A DNA stretch of 64,000 nucleotides, from NCBI GenBank assembly GCA_020633315.1, contig JACKDV010000003.1, forward strand, positions 631,161 through 695,160. Reading direction: 5' to 3'. The DNA is from Myxococcales bacterium. GTDB taxonomy: Bacteria > Myxococcota_A > Polyangia > Nannocystales > Nannocystaceae. A program made the translations under genes and the position numbers. Shown here in pieces: positions 45,146-59,460 of the stretch (position 1 is the first letter of the stretch; the number at the start of each line of letters is the position of its first letter). The notes under the pieces are model-generated. The model was not told where the DNA came from, made no database searches, and worked only from the letters and a program-made list of their open reading frames with translations.

Positions 45146-45772
45146 CTAGAGCGGCGCGCGCTCGCTGCTGCCACCGGAGCGCACGCGGGCCACGTGCAGG
45201 GTGGTGCTGCCCGGATCATCGAGCCACGCCCACAGCACGTCGCCCTGCACGTGCCGACGGAAGGGATCGTCGCGACGCCCCCAGCGGGCCACCTCGCTCA
45301 CGTCCACCGGGCCCTCGAGGAAGCTCCCGGCTGGATCGACGCGGCCGAGCTGGTAGGCGCCGCGGGGCTCGTGCCCGCCCACCAGGTACTGCTCGGCCCC
45401 GTCGTCCGAGGGCTCCCAGCGGGCGATCGAGGCGTCGTCCTCGTTCCTCCCCGCGGTGTCGGTCAGCCAGATCACCGGCCCGGGGCTCAGGTCGCCGCCG
45501 ATCATCGACATGCCGATGTCCTGGTTCATCGATCCTGGATCGTAGGAGCTCTGCCCCAGGGTGGCCGGCGCCTGGTGGGCGTTGAGCACCAGCACCCAGC
45601 CGCCCGCCGAGATCGCGGCCCCGCCCAGCTCGCTGGCCACCCTGCCGTTGCAGCCCGCGTCTTCACGGTATCGCGATCCCCGGGCCCGGGGTGGCCGAGC
45701 GCACGGGGTTTCGCGGCCTCGGGCGGCCGTCGGCGTGAGGCGGCTGAACACCCCGTCCCGCCTCGATCCCAT
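45146..45772 (-). pseudogene. Probable 5'-truncated gene for a secreted protein
   Basis: The open frame starts with Arg/Pro-rich residues that look non-coding; from about residue 50 it becomes well-behaved protein (GGWVLVLNAHQAPATLG, GPVIWLTDTAGRN, GDVLWAWLDD). The end reads like the last blades of a propeller or beta domain. No signal peptide or membrane anchor is in frame, so the gene has probably lost its 5' part. It lies 28 bases upstream of the ATP-grasp gene on the same strand and may be read with it. A functional short protein cannot be excluded. Confidence 0.5.
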
Positions 45773-46051
45773 CGGGGTCGCTCGCCCCCACGCCGCGGTC
45801 GCGCTCGCGCGCTCCTGCTACCGTCGCGAGGTGCGAGGGCTCCCCTCGATCCCCGCGGCCGTCCTGCTCGGCTGTGCCGAGGATCCACCCGCTACGCTCT
45901 GGGTGGGGATGGAACGCTCGGGCAAGCCCATCGTTCGATAACGCCCCTCACCCACGCCGCAGAGGGTCGAGCGAGCACCGCTCGTCCCGCGACCGGGACG
46001 AGGGTCTCGGGGCGATTGAGCCCGGGCCACCGATGTTGGTACGAACCAGGC

Positions 46052-48898
46052 ATGCCCGCCCCCCGCCGCACCGCTCCGTGGCTCTCCATCTCTCTGCTCT
46101 GCGCGCTCGCGGCCGGCTGCCCGGGCAAGACCGGCGGTGACACGGACAAGCCCGACCTGCCGCCGCCCGATCGCGAGCTGAAGCTGCCCGACCAGGGCTT
46201 CCTCAAGAAGTACGACAACGGCCTCACCCTGTTCGTGGTGCCCGATTCCTACACCAGCCTGGTGCAGTTCGACGTGCGCCAGCAGGTGGGCTCGCGCGAG
46301 GACCCCGAGGGCAAGGCGGGCATGGCCCACTTCGTGGAGCACCTGATGTTCCAGATGCCGGTGGACGGCGAGGGCTCGCCCAAGCTCATGTCGCACCTGC
46401 CCCAGCACTCGCTGACCTTCAACGCCTACACCTCGCAGGACGAGACCCACTACATGCACACGGGCACCCCCGAGGAGCTCGAGAGCTACATGAAGTACAC
46501 CGCGCTGCGCCTGGGCTACGAGTGCGACGCGGTGAGCGAGGCCGAGTTCCTGCGCGAGCGCGACGTGGTCCGCAACGAGCACCGCTGGCGCGGCTCGGGC
46601 GTCGACGCCTACGTGTACTCGAGCCTGCTGTCCACCGTGTTCCCGGAGGGGCACCCCTACCACCGCAGCCTCGTCGACATCGATCGCGACCTGGTCTCGA
46701 TCACCCCCGCCGACACCTGCGAGTTCATCGGCAAGTTCTACACGGCCAGCCAGGCCCAGGTGGTGGTCACCGGCAACGTCGATCCCCTCGAGGTGCTCGA
46801 GCTGGCCAACAAGTACCTCGAGCCCCTGCCCACCAAGCCGGTGGCCCAGCGGGTGGAGGTGCCGCCCATCGAGCTGCGCAGCCGAGACGAGAAGATCCTC
46901 GCGCCGGTCAAGAAGCCCACCGCGGTGGTGCTGTGGAAGATGCCCAAGCGCTTCACCCCCGAGGGCATCGCGGCCCAGGCCGCGCTCGAGAACATGTTCC
47001 TCGCCGTCTCGGTGCTCACCAGCATCAAGGACGAGACCGGCCTCATCGAGGACCTTGGCTTCACCGGCTTCGGCGGCGAGGAGGCGCAGGTGTTCGGGGT
47101 GTCGATCGAGACCAAGCGGGCCAAGGACCTCGACAAGGGCATCGACCTGGTGTTCGACGCGGTGCGCAAGGGGTTCTCGGCCGACCTCAAGGGCGAGGAG
47201 ATGATCGAGTACCAGCGCGCCCGCCAGAACGCGCGGCTGAGCGTGCTGGGCGGGATCTCGGCGATCTTCTCGCGCTCGGGCGCCTACGCCGACTACCTCG
47301 AGGAGGGCGACGCGCCCGGCTTCTACGGGGCCGAGCTGGCGCAGATCGACGCGCTCACCCAGCAGCAGGCCCAGGAGGTCGGCGCCCGGATCTTCGCGCG
47401 CGAGCGGGCGATGGTGGTGCGGGTGCTGCCCAACGGCACCGAGGATGCGCCGGAGGTGGAGCGGGCCAGCTTCGACTACAAGCCCGACGCGGAGGAGAAC
47501 CTGGCTCTCCCCGACGACATCGATCCCGCCGAGGCCCACCGCCCCTTGCCCTTCGAGGACATCGCCCCGGCCGAGCTCGAGTACGTGGAGTTCACCCTCG
47601 ACAACGGGATGAAGGCGGTGCTGGTGCGCTCGTCGCAGGTGCCGGTGATGGACATCCAGGTGATCGTGGAGGGCGGCTCCGCCGACGTGGATCCTCCCGA
47701 GATCGCGGCCCTGGCCACCCAGCTCTACGGCCCCCGCGAGGATCGCGAGGCCCAGAACCTCAGCTCGTTCTTCATGGCCGCCGGCGGCATCTTCTTCCCC
47801 TCGCCGGGGCCGCTGTCGACCACCTTCCGCTCGCGCGGGCTGTCGATCTACCTCGACTTCCTGATCGCCGGGGTCAGCGAGCGCGTGGTGCAGGCGCAGT
47901 ACCGCACCGAGTCGCTCGACGGCTGGAAGATGCGCATGGGCGACGAATTCAAGAAGAAGAAGTACCTGTCCCAGGCGATCGAGCGCGAGAACACCTTCTA
48001 CCGCGAGCTCTACGGCAAGGGGCACCCCCACGTGCGCGAGGAGATCGCCGACCGTGGCCGCCTCAAGGACGTCTCCCTGCGCGACCTGGAGGAGTTCCGC
48101 AGCGACTACTTCCGCGCGGCCAACAGCGCGATCATCATCACCGGTGGCTTCGACATGAACCTGGCCACCCAGTACGTGGACCGCTTCTTCGGCAACCCCG
48201 ACCTGCGCGACCGCAAGAACACCTGGATGGAGCCGCGGGTGCTGCCGCCGCGCCCGGTGCCCCCCGAGCCCACGGTGGGCAAGGTCCGGACGATCACCGA
48301 GATCGACAAGGAGCGGGTGCAGACCACCGTGACCACCGCCTACCCGCTGGCGGTGGCCTACGGAGACGACCACGCCGCGCTCGCGGTGCTGGCCAGCATG
48401 CTCGACTTCGAGGTGAGCGCGGTGCGACAGAAGCTGGGCGCGAGCTACGGCGTGTACGCCCGGCTGGCCGTCGATCGCCCGCGCATCGAGGTGGGCGGCG
48501 CCATCGACAGCGCTCGCGCCGGCGAGGGCGTGGCCGCGATCCGGGCCGCGGTGCAGCGGATCCGCGACGGCGAGGACTTCGACCGCCGCTTCGCCTTCGC
48601 CCGCCGCGAGGTGCTCAAGGGCATGATCAACGCCCAGGCCGACTCCGAGCTGCTCGCCGCGCGCCTGGCCGAGGCGGTCCGCAACGGCAAGTCCTACGAC
48701 TACTTCCGCGAGCTGGCGGCCAAGGTGGCGAGCCTCGAGCCCGAGGCGGTGCGAGCCCAGATCGACCGCGTGCTGAAGGACGAGCGTGCGGTGACCCTGG
48801 TGCAGGGCCCCGCGGCAGGGGTGGCCAACGTGGTCGAGAGCAACGGCATGACGGACGTGCTCGAGCTGCCCGAGGTGGTCCACGACGAGGGCGAGTAG
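46052..48898 (+). CDS. M16 zinc metallopeptidase lipoprotein (two fused M16 halves)
   Basis: 948 aa from the ATG at 46052. Lipobox ALAAGC (Cys23). The first M16 half carries the inverse zinc motif HFVEH at 93-97 (ligands His93 and His97, catalytic Glu96), with the third ligand likely Glu176 (VVRNEHR). A second half from about 500 (LDNGMKAVLVRSSQVPVMD) lacks HxxEH and should be the usual inactive partner of the clamshell. M16 enzymes degrade unfolded peptides up to about 70 residues; this one would act in the periplasm. It ends next to a bidirectional hairpin and the convergent cus operon. Confidence 0.93.
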   Translation: MPAPRRTAPWLSISLLCALAAGCPGKTGGDTDKPDLPPPDRELKLPDQGFLKKYDNGLTLFVVPDSYTSLVQFDVRQQVGSREDPEGKAGMAHFVEHLMFQMPVDGEGSPKLMSHLPQHSLTFNAYTSQDETHYMHTGTPEELESYMKYTALRLGYECDAVSEAEFLRERDVVRNEHRWRGSGVDAYVYSSLLSTVFPEGHPYHRSLVDIDRDLVSITPADTCEFIGKFYTASQAQVVVTGNVDPLEVLELANKYLEPLPTKPVAQRVEVPPIELRSRDEKILAPVKKPTAVVLWKMPKRFTPEGIAAQAALENMFLAVSVLTSIKDETGLIEDLGFTGFGGEEAQVFGVSIETKRAKDLDKGIDLVFDAVRKGFSADLKGEEMIEYQRARQNARLSVLGGISAIFSRSGAYADYLEEGDAPGFYGAELAQIDALTQQQAQEVGARIFARERAMVVRVLPNGTEDAPEVERASFDYKPDAEENLALPDDIDPAEAHRPLPFEDIAPAELEYVEFTLDNGMKAVLVRSSQVPVMDIQVIVEGGSADVDPPEIAALATQLYGPREDREAQNLSSFFMAAGGIFFPSPGPLSTTFRSRGLSIYLDFLIAGVSERVVQAQYRTESLDGWKMRMGDEFKKKKYLSQAIERENTFYRELYGKGHPHVREEIADRGRLKDVSLRDLEEFRSDYFRAANSAIIITGGFDMNLATQYVDRFFGNPDLRDRKNTWMEPRVLPPRPVPPEPTVGKVRTITEIDKERVQTTVTTAYPLAVAYGDDHAALAVLASMLDFEVSAVRQKLGASYGVYARLAVDRPRIEVGGAIDSARAGEGVAAIRAAVQRIRDGEDFDRRFAFARREVLKGMINAQADSELLAARLAEAVRNGKSYDYFRELAAKVASLEPEAVRAQIDRVLKDERAVTLVQGPAAGVANVVESNGMTDVLELPEVVHDEGE

Positions 48899-48943
48899 GG
48901 CCGAGCGCCCCTCGTCCTCGCCGCGGCGATCCACCCGGCCCGC

Positions 48944-52790
<3,847 letters not shown>

Positions 52791-52798
<8 letters not shown>

Positions 52799-54872
52799 GG
52801 TGGTGCCCTCCCCGGCCGGCCGGGGCCGCATCGACCCCCGAGCCACCGGCCAGGCGCTCACCCGGCGCGAGGGTGGCCTTGACCTCGCCGCAGCGGAGCA
52901 TCGCGGCGCCGTAGTAGGGGTTGGCCAGGGGCTCGTCGCGCTGCACCCACTGGGCGCCCTTGGAGTCGAAGGCCATCGGGCAGAAGGCCACGTCGAGCTT
53001 GCCCGCGGTGGGGTTGCCGAAGCGCTCGAGCAGCGTGGCGATCTCGTTGCCCAGGGCCTCGAAGGCCACGCGCACGGCCGCGGCGTCCTTGGCCGTCGCG
53101 CCGTGACGGGCGTGGCCCGAGAGGCTCGAGGCCAGCTCCGACCAGGCCTCGCGGGTCTGCTTGGGACCGATCGCCTCCACCTCGCTCGCGGCCGTGGCGA
53201 GGGTACCGAGCTGCTCGCGAGCCTCGTCGATGCGATCGGCGGCGAGACTGGCGTGGGCGTCGAGGTAGGGCTCGAGCACGGGCTCGAGCGCGGCGAGCAT
53301 CTCGGGAGGCACCACCAGCAGCGGCACCCGGTCGGCATCGTCGTCGGGCAGGGTCATCATGCTGCGACCGCCGCGGAGCTGCAGGTCGGCGTCCACCAGG
53401 AACGCCCCCTCGACGACCACCCGCTCGCCCTCGGCCAGCCCCGCCAGCACCGGATAGACGGGGCCCGCCCGGGGCCCGAGCCGCACCTCTCGTAGCGCGT
53501 AGGTCCCGGGCTCGCCAGGCACCTCCACGTAGACCACCGAGCGCCGCCCGGTGAACAGCGGGGCCGAGGCCGGGATCACCAGGTGGCTGCTCTCCCCCGC
53601 CACCCGCCCCTGGATCCGCGCCTGGGCGAACATCCCGGGCCGGAGCTGACCATCGGCGTTGTCCACCTCCACCCGCACCTTGGCGGTGCGAGCCGCGGGA
53701 TCGATGACCGGATCGATGAACGCCACCTCGCCCTCGAAGACCTCGTCGGGCAGCGACTCGACCAGCAGCTCCACCTTCTGACCGGGGGACAAGAGCGGCA
53801 GGTCGGACTCGTAGGCGTCGATCTGCACCCACACCTTGGAGAGATCGGCGATGTGGAACAGCACCGTGCCCGCCTGCACGTAGTCGCCCTCCTCCACCTT
53901 GCGCTCGAGCACGGTGCCCGCGTAGGGGGAGCGCAGCTGCACGTTCTTGGGGGCCTTGCCGTCGCGCTCGATCTCCGCGATGAGCGAGTCGGGCACGCCG
54001 AGCAGCCGCAGGCGCTCGCGGGTGGCCTCCACCGTGCGGGTGGCCAGCGAGGCCGAGCCGGGCAGGCCGCCCGCGAGCTTCTTGGCCTGCTCGGCCGCCA
54101 CGATGAGGTCGCGCATGGCCGCGTAGACCTCGGGGCTATAGAGGGTGGCCACGAGCTGGCCACGGCTGATCTTGGCGCCGGTCACCCGCACCTTGAGCCG
54201 CTCCACGCGTCCCGCGGTCCAGGGGGTGATCATGCGCAGCCGGGTCTCGTCGTAGTCCACCTGGCCGAGCAGGCGCACGTCGGTCCGCGGCTCGGTGCGG
54301 CGCACGGGCTCGGTGCGGACCGAGGCCATGGCCCGGGCGCGCGGGCTCAGGGTGACGCGATCGAGGGCTTCGTCGCCCTCGGCGGTCGAGCCTCCGGCGG
54401 CGGGGATCAGATCCATGCCACAGATCGGACACTGGCCCGGCTCGGGCATGCGGATCTGTGGGTGCATCGAGCACGTCCAGATCTGCCGCTCGGGCTCGGC
54501 CGCGGTCTCGGCGGGCTCTTCTGCGGGCCCGATGAGCATGCCGACCCACAGGGCCGCGAGCACGAGCACCACCCCGGCCAGCCCCGTGACCCAGCGGGAC
54601 CACCATGGAGGCGGTGACCCGGCGGGCGGGACCGCGGCCACGGGGACGGAGGAGCGCTCGCCCTCCGCTGCGCTCGTGGCCGCCTCGGTCGCCACGGAGC
54701 CACTGGCCGCGCTCACGCCCACACTCGCCGCGCTCGCGCTCGCCTCGGCCACCGGGGCCGCGGCCACGTGCTTCGCCGCGCTCGCGCCTGCCTCATCCGC
54801 CGAGGAGACCTCGTCGGGGGTCGGAGCATCCTCGGTCGGAGCCACTGCCTCGTCCTTCGTCTCGTCGCTCAT
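52791..54872 (-). CDS. cusB: Cus-type membrane fusion protein with heavy-metal-binding domain
   Basis: 693 aa. An unusually long acidic, Ala/Ser-rich N-terminus (about 90 residues) precedes the membrane anchor (VTGLAGVVLVLAALWVG). A heavy-metal-binding domain follows (WTCSMHPQIRMPEPGQCPIC, then GMDL, at about 132-155). Next come the barrel-sandwich and beta-barrel domains of RND adaptors (RVERLKVRVTGAKISRGQL, LRSPYAGTVLERKVEEGDYV) and a C-terminal DUF3347-like domain (HASLAADRIDEAREQL, CPMAFDSKGAQWVQRD, NPYYGAAMLRCGEV). The end is His-rich (GGHHHG). Adaptor and DUF3347 domains are known from copper/silver efflux, so the ligand is most likely Cu(I)/Ag(I). Overlaps both neighbours. Confidence 0.93.
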
Positions 54873-56299
54873 TGCCCCTCACCTCCCTCGCTGGTCGTCA
54901 GCGGGCGTCCCACCACCCGCTCCAGCTCGGCCCAGGCGATCCCCAGCGCCGCGTAGGCGGCCACGCGCTCGCGCTGCAGCTCCAGCAGGTCGCGCTCCGA
55001 CATCATCAGCTCGCCGATCGAGGAGCGTCCGCTGGCGTAGCTCAGCGTGACCGACTCGAACGCCGCCTCGGCCTGCGGCACCAGGGTGCTCTCGAGCAGC
55101 GCGGTGCGACGCGCCCCGTCGCGCACGCGGGCCAGGCTGCGCTCGAGCTCGGCCAGCGCCATGTTGCGGGCCTCGAGCGCGCGGGCCCGGTGGGCCGCGT
55201 CGTTGGCCCGGGCCTCGCTCGCCGCCGCGCCGTAGGCCCGGCCCCACAGCGGCACCTTGACCCCGGCCGTCACCATCACTGCATCCTTGCCGCGCTCCGC
55301 AGGCGCGACGTGCCCCGCGTTGGCGTCGGCGGGCTGCCCGGTGATGATCCAGTCCACGCCCACGCCGAAGCTCGGGAGGCGCTCGGCCCGGGCCGAGCGC
55401 TCTCGCAGCTGGGCGGCTTCGGACAGGCTCGCCCATGCCTGCACCCGCGGGTGCTCGATCGCGGCGAGGTGCAGCACCGCCTCGTCCCGTGGCAGCTCCA
55501 CCGCGGGCTCGCGGGCGTCGGTGGGCACCGCGGTCCCGGGCGGGGCCCCGATCACCCGCACCAGCTCCGCCGCCGCCATGCGCTCGCGCTCGTCGAGGCC
55601 GGCCAGGCGATCCTCGGCCCGGGTGCTCATCAGCTCGAGCCGCGCCACGTCGGCCAGGTCGGCCCCGCTCACCTCGAGCTGCACGCGAACCTGCTCGGTG
55701 AGCGAGCGCAGGATGGTCAGCTCGTCCTGGTCCACCGCACGCGTGCGGCGGATCTCCCACAGCGTCCAGTAGGCGGTGGACACCTCGGCCGCCACCGCCA
55801 GGGCATCGGCCTCGAAGTGGCGCTGCTCGGCCTGCGCCTCGTGGGCGGCGGCTCGGCCGGCCGCACCGAGCTTGCTGGGCCAGGGGAACCACTGCATCGC
55901 GCCCAGCTTGAGCCGCTGGGGACCCACGCGGGTCTCCACCGGCCGCACGAAGGCGGTGAAGGTGATCTGGGGCTCGGGCAGGCGTCGTGCCTGCCGGGGT
56001 CGCTGCGCCGCCGCCCGCCAGCGCTCGAAGCTGGCCCGCAGCGCAGGACGGTGCGCGTAGGCGTAGGCGAGGTAGTGGGGCAAGCTGCCGTCGATGCCCT
56101 CGACGGAGGTGCGCGTGGTGAATTCGAGCGGGGCCTCGGGCTCATCGAGCGGGCGCAGCTCGGCGTCGACCTCGGCCAGCGCGGTGGCGGTGCTGCGCTC
56201 GAGGGGATCGGCACAGCCTCCGAGCACGACGGCGAGCGCGACGATGGAGGATCGCGGAACCCGGGGCCCCATGAGGCTCCGGTGGAGTGATGAAGACAT
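54869..56299 (-). CDS. cusC: Cus-type outer-membrane efflux lipoprotein (TolC family)
   Basis: 476 aa from the ATG at 56299; codons further upstream to 56692 overlap another gene in antisense. Lipobox VLGGC anchors it in the outer membrane. Long helical repeats (AAAELVRVIGAPPG, LEARNMALAELERSLARVRD, and the closing LELQRERVAAYAALGIAW) are those of the TolC/OMF trimer. It forms the exit duct for CusAB. Overlaps cusB by 4 bases (ATGA), so cusC-cusB-cusA is one operon, transcribed leftwards. Confidence 0.92.
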   Translation of the reverse strand: MSSSLHRSLMGPRVPRSSIVALAVVLGGCADPLERSTATALAEVDAELRPLDEPEAPLEFTTRTSVEGIDGSLPHYLAYAYAHRPALRASFERWRAAAQRPRQARRLPEPQITFTAFVRPVETRVGPQRLKLGAMQWFPWPSKLGAAGRAAAHEAQAEQRHFEADALAVAAEVSTAYWTLWEIRRTRAVDQDELTILRSLTEQVRVQLEVSGADLADVARLELMSTRAEDRLAGLDERERMAAAELVRVIGAPPGTAVPTDAREPAVELPRDEAVLHLAAIEHPRVQAWASLSEAAQLRERSARAERLPSFGVGVDWIITGQPADANAGHVAPAERGKDAVMVTAGVKVPLWGRAYGAAASEARANDAAHRARALEARNMALAELERSLARVRDGARRTALLESTLVPQAEAAFESVTLSYASGRSSIGELMMSERDLLELQRERVAAYAALGIAWAELERVVGRPLTTSEGGEGQ

Positions 56300-56402
56300 G
56301 GTGAGAGCTGCTCCTGCGATGGATCGAGCCAGGATCGACGCGCGGTCGTCTCCCGGGCGCAGCGATCCCGTTGCGCGCCACGGGCGAGGGACCGCGCGGG
56401 GC

Positions 56403-56777
56403 TCAACGCAGCAGCGAGCAGTGACGCAGGAACAGCGGGACCGATCGCGGAGGACCGCGGGGCCACGCCTCGTGGGCGAGGACGGCGACGGGCCGTAGCG
56501 CCGGCACGGTGGTCGGCTGCGGCGCGGGCACCAGCGCATCGATGGACGGCGCACGACCGTCGAGGTCGGCCGCCGGGGTGGGCGCGGCGTCGGGCTCGGG
56601 CTCGCAGCAGGGCCGCCGTCGCGCCTGGGGCACCTCGGCGTCCACCACCGTGCACGGGCAATCGTCCATGCCGGCCTCGCCGCCGCAGGCATGGGCGGTG
56701 CGCGGCGTGACCGTCAGCAGCAGGGCCATCAGCGGCACGAGCAGCCACGCCACGAGGGAACGGAGCTGGCGGTGCAT
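56403..56777 (-). CDS. Cys-rich exported protein upstream of cus operon
   Basis: 124 aa from the ATG at 56777. The signal peptide (LVAWLLVPLMALLLTVTP, ending AHA) is followed by a short domain with cysteines CGGEAGMDDCPC and RPCCEPEPD, then a Pro-rich stretch with scattered histidines (AHEAW, FLRHC). No family recognised. Co-directional with cusCBA and 103 bases upstream, so it is likely the first gene of the operon and could bind or buffer the exported metal in the periplasm. Confidence 0.65.
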   Translation of the reverse strand: MHRQLRSLVAWLLVPLMALLLTVTPRTAHACGGEAGMDDCPCTVVDAEVPQARRRPCCEPEPDAAPTPAADLDGRAPSIDALVPAPQPTTVPALRPVAVLAHEAWPRGPPRSVPLFLRHCSLLR

Positions 56778-56958
56778 GGCCCAGACCATGATGAGCCACG
56801 ATGTCACGCGGCCCAGGGGGCGTCAACTACGGAGCCCCGCGCTCGACGTTCGTTCAGGCCACGCGCCGCGTCAGCACGGGACGCTCACCCGCTCGTACGC
56901 GGGGACGCGGGGACGCGGCCGGGGCGTGGCACCCGACGACCGCTCCCGATCGCGCCGC

Positions 56959-57897
56959 TCAGCTCGGCCGACCGTCGAGCTCGGCCATCACCGCGTCCGC
57001 GCCCGCCTCGAGCAGCTCGTGCGCGAGGGCCCGCCCCAGCGCGTCGGCCTCGGTCACTGGACCGCGACGCCGCCCCTCGTAGCAGGGCTCACCGCTGGGG
57101 TGGACCACCAGGCCGTGCACCTCGAGCTCGTCGCCGTGGCGCACCGCATGGCAGCCCATGGGGATCGTGCAGCTCGCCTCCAGCCGCTGCAGGAACCCGC
57201 GCTCGGCCGCCGCGGCCAGCGTTGCCCCCTCGTCGGCCAGCGCCGCCAGCACGTCCTTCACCCGCGCGTCGTCCTCGCGACACTGCAGCGCGAGGATCCC
57301 CTGCGCCGGCGCCGGGCAGAACGCATCGGGGTCGAGCAGCTCGGCGATCCGATCGGCCAGCCCCAGGCGGCGCAGCCCGGCCGCGGCCAGCAGCACCGCA
57401 TCCACCTCGCCGGAGTCGACCTTGCCCATGCGCGTGGGCACGTTGCCGCGGATGGGCACCACCTCCACCCCGGGGTTGATCCGCCGCGCCAGCGCGCCGC
57501 GGCGCAGGCTGCCCGTGCCCAGCCGCGCGCCCGCGGGCATCGAGGCCAGGGTGAGCCCGGCGGGCCCCACCAGGGCATCCCGCGGATCCTCGCGCGGCGG
57601 GGTGCAGGCGATGACCAGCCCCTTCGGCCCGAAGGCGGGCAGGTCCTTCATGCTGTGCACCGCCAGGTCGACGCTGCCGTCGAGCAGGCGCTCCTCGATC
57701 GCCTTGACGAACAGACCCTTGCCCCCGATCGCGTGCAGCGGACGATCCTGGATCCGGTCGCCCTCGGTGGTGATGATCTCGAGCTCGACCACGAGCCCCG
57801 GGTGGTGGCGGCGCAGCTCGTCGCGGACGTGGTTGGCCTGCCACAGCGCGAGCGCGGAGCCGCGGGTCCCGATGCGAACGGGGCGATCGTCGGTCAT
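56959..57897 (-). CDS. hemC: Porphobilinogen deaminase (hydroxymethylbilane synthase)
   Basis: 312 aa with the N-terminal RIGTRGSALALWQA, the substrate-binding loop HSMKDLP, and GNVPTRMGKV. Cys243 in EASCTIPMG is where the dipyrromethane cofactor attaches. Catalyses the head-to-tail joining of four porphobilinogens in haem synthesis. Length is normal for the family. In many bacteria hemC directly follows hemA; here about 1.6 kb intervenes. Confidence 0.96.
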   Translation of the reverse strand: MTDDRPVRIGTRGSALALWQANHVRDELRRHHPGLVVELEIITTEGDRIQDRPLHAIGGKGLFVKAIEERLLDGSVDLAVHSMKDLPAFGPKGLVIACTPPREDPRDALVGPAGLTLASMPAGARLGTGSLRRGALARRINPGVEVVPIRGNVPTRMGKVDSGEVDAVLLAAAGLRRLGLADRIAELLDPDAFCPAPAQGILALQCREDDARVKDVLAALADEGATLAAAAERGFLQRLEASCTIPMGCHAVRHGDELEVHGLVVHPSGEPCYEGRRRGPVTEADALGRALAHELLEAGADAVMAELDGRPS

Positions 57898-58396
57898 CGG
57901 GACAAGCCTACGCGGGGGTCACGGCCGGGGGCAAAGCGAGAGCGGCCCCTCCCCTCAAGTGTGCGAGAACGGACCAGGGCTCGGGCTCACGCGAGGTCGC
58001 GCGCCCCGGCGCAGCGCGGCTCAGGTCTCGTACTGGCCGTGGCTCACGTCGACGTAGCCGCCGTGCCAGCCCCCGCGACCGGCCGAGTCCCCGCTGACCG
58101 TCAGCTCGATGGAGCGGACGTCGTGTGGGTACCGAAGCTTCTCGACGGGCACCACGCCGCGGCTCGAGCGAGCATACAGGGGCCGCGAGCCCGCCAGCGG
58201 CTCCACGGTGATGTCGTCGGCCGACCAGACCCACAGCTGCCCAGGCCCGCCACGGCTACATCGTGAGCACGCTGGCGGATCAGCTCGTCGACTGGTGAGC
58301 GCGGCCGAGACGCCCCAACGCGCGATGGCGAGCCGGCGGCGAGCTTCGTGGCCGCGGCGGTGATCCGGTCCCGGGGGGGCGGGAACGGAGTCATCG
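57898..58396. other. Gene-poor segment with two protein-like relics, between hemC and a lipoprotein gene
   Basis: About 500 bases. On the minus strand (about 58021-58230) a frame reads LWVWSADDITVEPLAGSR to SHGQYET, ending in TGA, and on the plus strand (about 58255-58313) another reads QARHGYIVSTLADQLVDW and a stop. Both look like ends of former proteins; neither has a credible start or ribosome site. This is decayed DNA rather than a functional gene. Confidence 0.5.
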
Positions 58397-59413
58397 ATGA
58401 GAACCATCGAGTCCCTCTTCATCACCTCCTCCATCCTCCTCGCCGGCGCCTGTGACCTTCCCGACGATGCGCTCGACCGCGACGCGGCGGAGCTCGCCGT
58501 CGACGACGGCGAGGACGACGACGCCGTCGATCAGCTCGCCGCGGCCCCGCTCCAGGACGGCGAGGAGCGCTTCGGCGAGGGGGTCACGCTGCTCGACCGC
58601 GTGGAGCTCCCCGGCGGCACCGAGCTGACCTTCCTCCACCTGGATCTCGACGGCGAGGAATCGCTCGGCGTCATCGAGCACCAGCCTCCCGGGGCCCTCG
58701 CCCTCGCCGACCTGACCCTGGCCGACGCGTCGTTCCTCGACCTCTACCTCGCGGTCACCGGGCCGCAGAGCGAGGTCCCCGAGCCCCTGCGGCGGCTGGC
58801 CGAGGACAACGAGCTCGGCGAGCGGGGCTGGCTCGAGCGACGGCTCGCGCGCGGCGACCTCGACCTGGCGGCCGAGCCCCACGTCGTGACGGCCGCGTGC
58901 GACGCCGGCTTCCAGAGCTGGCTGAGCAACTGGTACCCGGGGGTCGCCACCAACTCGCGCTGGGCCCTCAACGAGGATCCCGACAGCGACGCCGACTGGT
59001 ACGGCCCGACCGAGCCCCTCGGGCTCGGCATCGCGTGCTCCAACTGCAGCGAGACGTGGTGGCATCGCGACTACTACAACGACCAGTTCGAGCTCTACAA
59101 CGTGGACGAGATGAAGATGGGCGTCGACGTGTGCAACCTCGGCACCCGCCCCTCGATCACCGACGGCACCACCACGCTGACGCACTACGGCCCGATCCTG
59201 CGCTTCCGCTACCGCACCGAGGACAACGCCAGCAGCGGCCAGGTGTGGTCCCACGACGTGACGGCGGCGGAGGAGGGCGGACACTGGCGCTGGCACTGGC
59301 TGGGCTCGTCGACCGACGGCTACAACGACTACGACTGGACGATCGAGATCGCCAACGCCCGGGCCGCAGACCGCTACGACCTCGGCTTCCTGTGGGAGCA
59401 CTACGGCTGGTAG
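58397..59413 (+). CDS. Lipoprotein of unknown function inserted between haem genes
   Basis: 338 aa. Lipobox LAGAC (Cys about residue 19) follows an N-terminal signal. The first half is acidic (DALDRDAAELAVDDGEDDD) and the rest has aromatic-rich patches (WLSNWYPGVATN, CSNCSETWWHRDYYND) with a possible CxxC. No domain recognised. It is transcribed against the surrounding hem genes, so it was probably inserted into a former hemA-hemC arrangement. Ends at a strong hairpin. Confidence 0.78.
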   Translation: MRTIESLFITSSILLAGACDLPDDALDRDAAELAVDDGEDDDAVDQLAAAPLQDGEERFGEGVTLLDRVELPGGTELTFLHLDLDGEESLGVIEHQPPGALALADLTLADASFLDLYLAVTGPQSEVPEPLRRLAEDNELGERGWLERRLARGDLDLAAEPHVVTAACDAGFQSWLSNWYPGVATNSRWALNEDPDSDADWYGPTEPLGLGIACSNCSETWWHRDYYNDQFELYNVDEMKMGVDVCNLGTRPSITDGTTTLTHYGPILRFRYRTEDNASSGQVWSHDVTAAEEGGHWRWHWLGSSTDGYNDYDWTIEIANARAADRYDLGFLWEHYGW

Positions 59414-59435
59414 GCCGCCGCGGAGCGGCAGCCCT

Positions 59436-59460
59436 CGCGCGGGACCACCGGTCCCGCGCG
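59436..59460. terminator. 11-bp hairpin between convergent lipoprotein and hemA genes
   Basis: Arms 59436-59446 and 59450-59460 (CGCGCGGGACC and complement) are perfect with a 3-base loop. It lies 22 bases after the lipoprotein stop and 46 bases after the leftward hemA stop, so it can serve both. No U-tract. Confidence 0.6.

Noticed and set aside
45818..48934. 1038-codon antisense frame opposite the M16 peptidase
   Set aside because: His/Val/Gly-rich without motifs; the opposite strand carries HFVEH and M16 domains.
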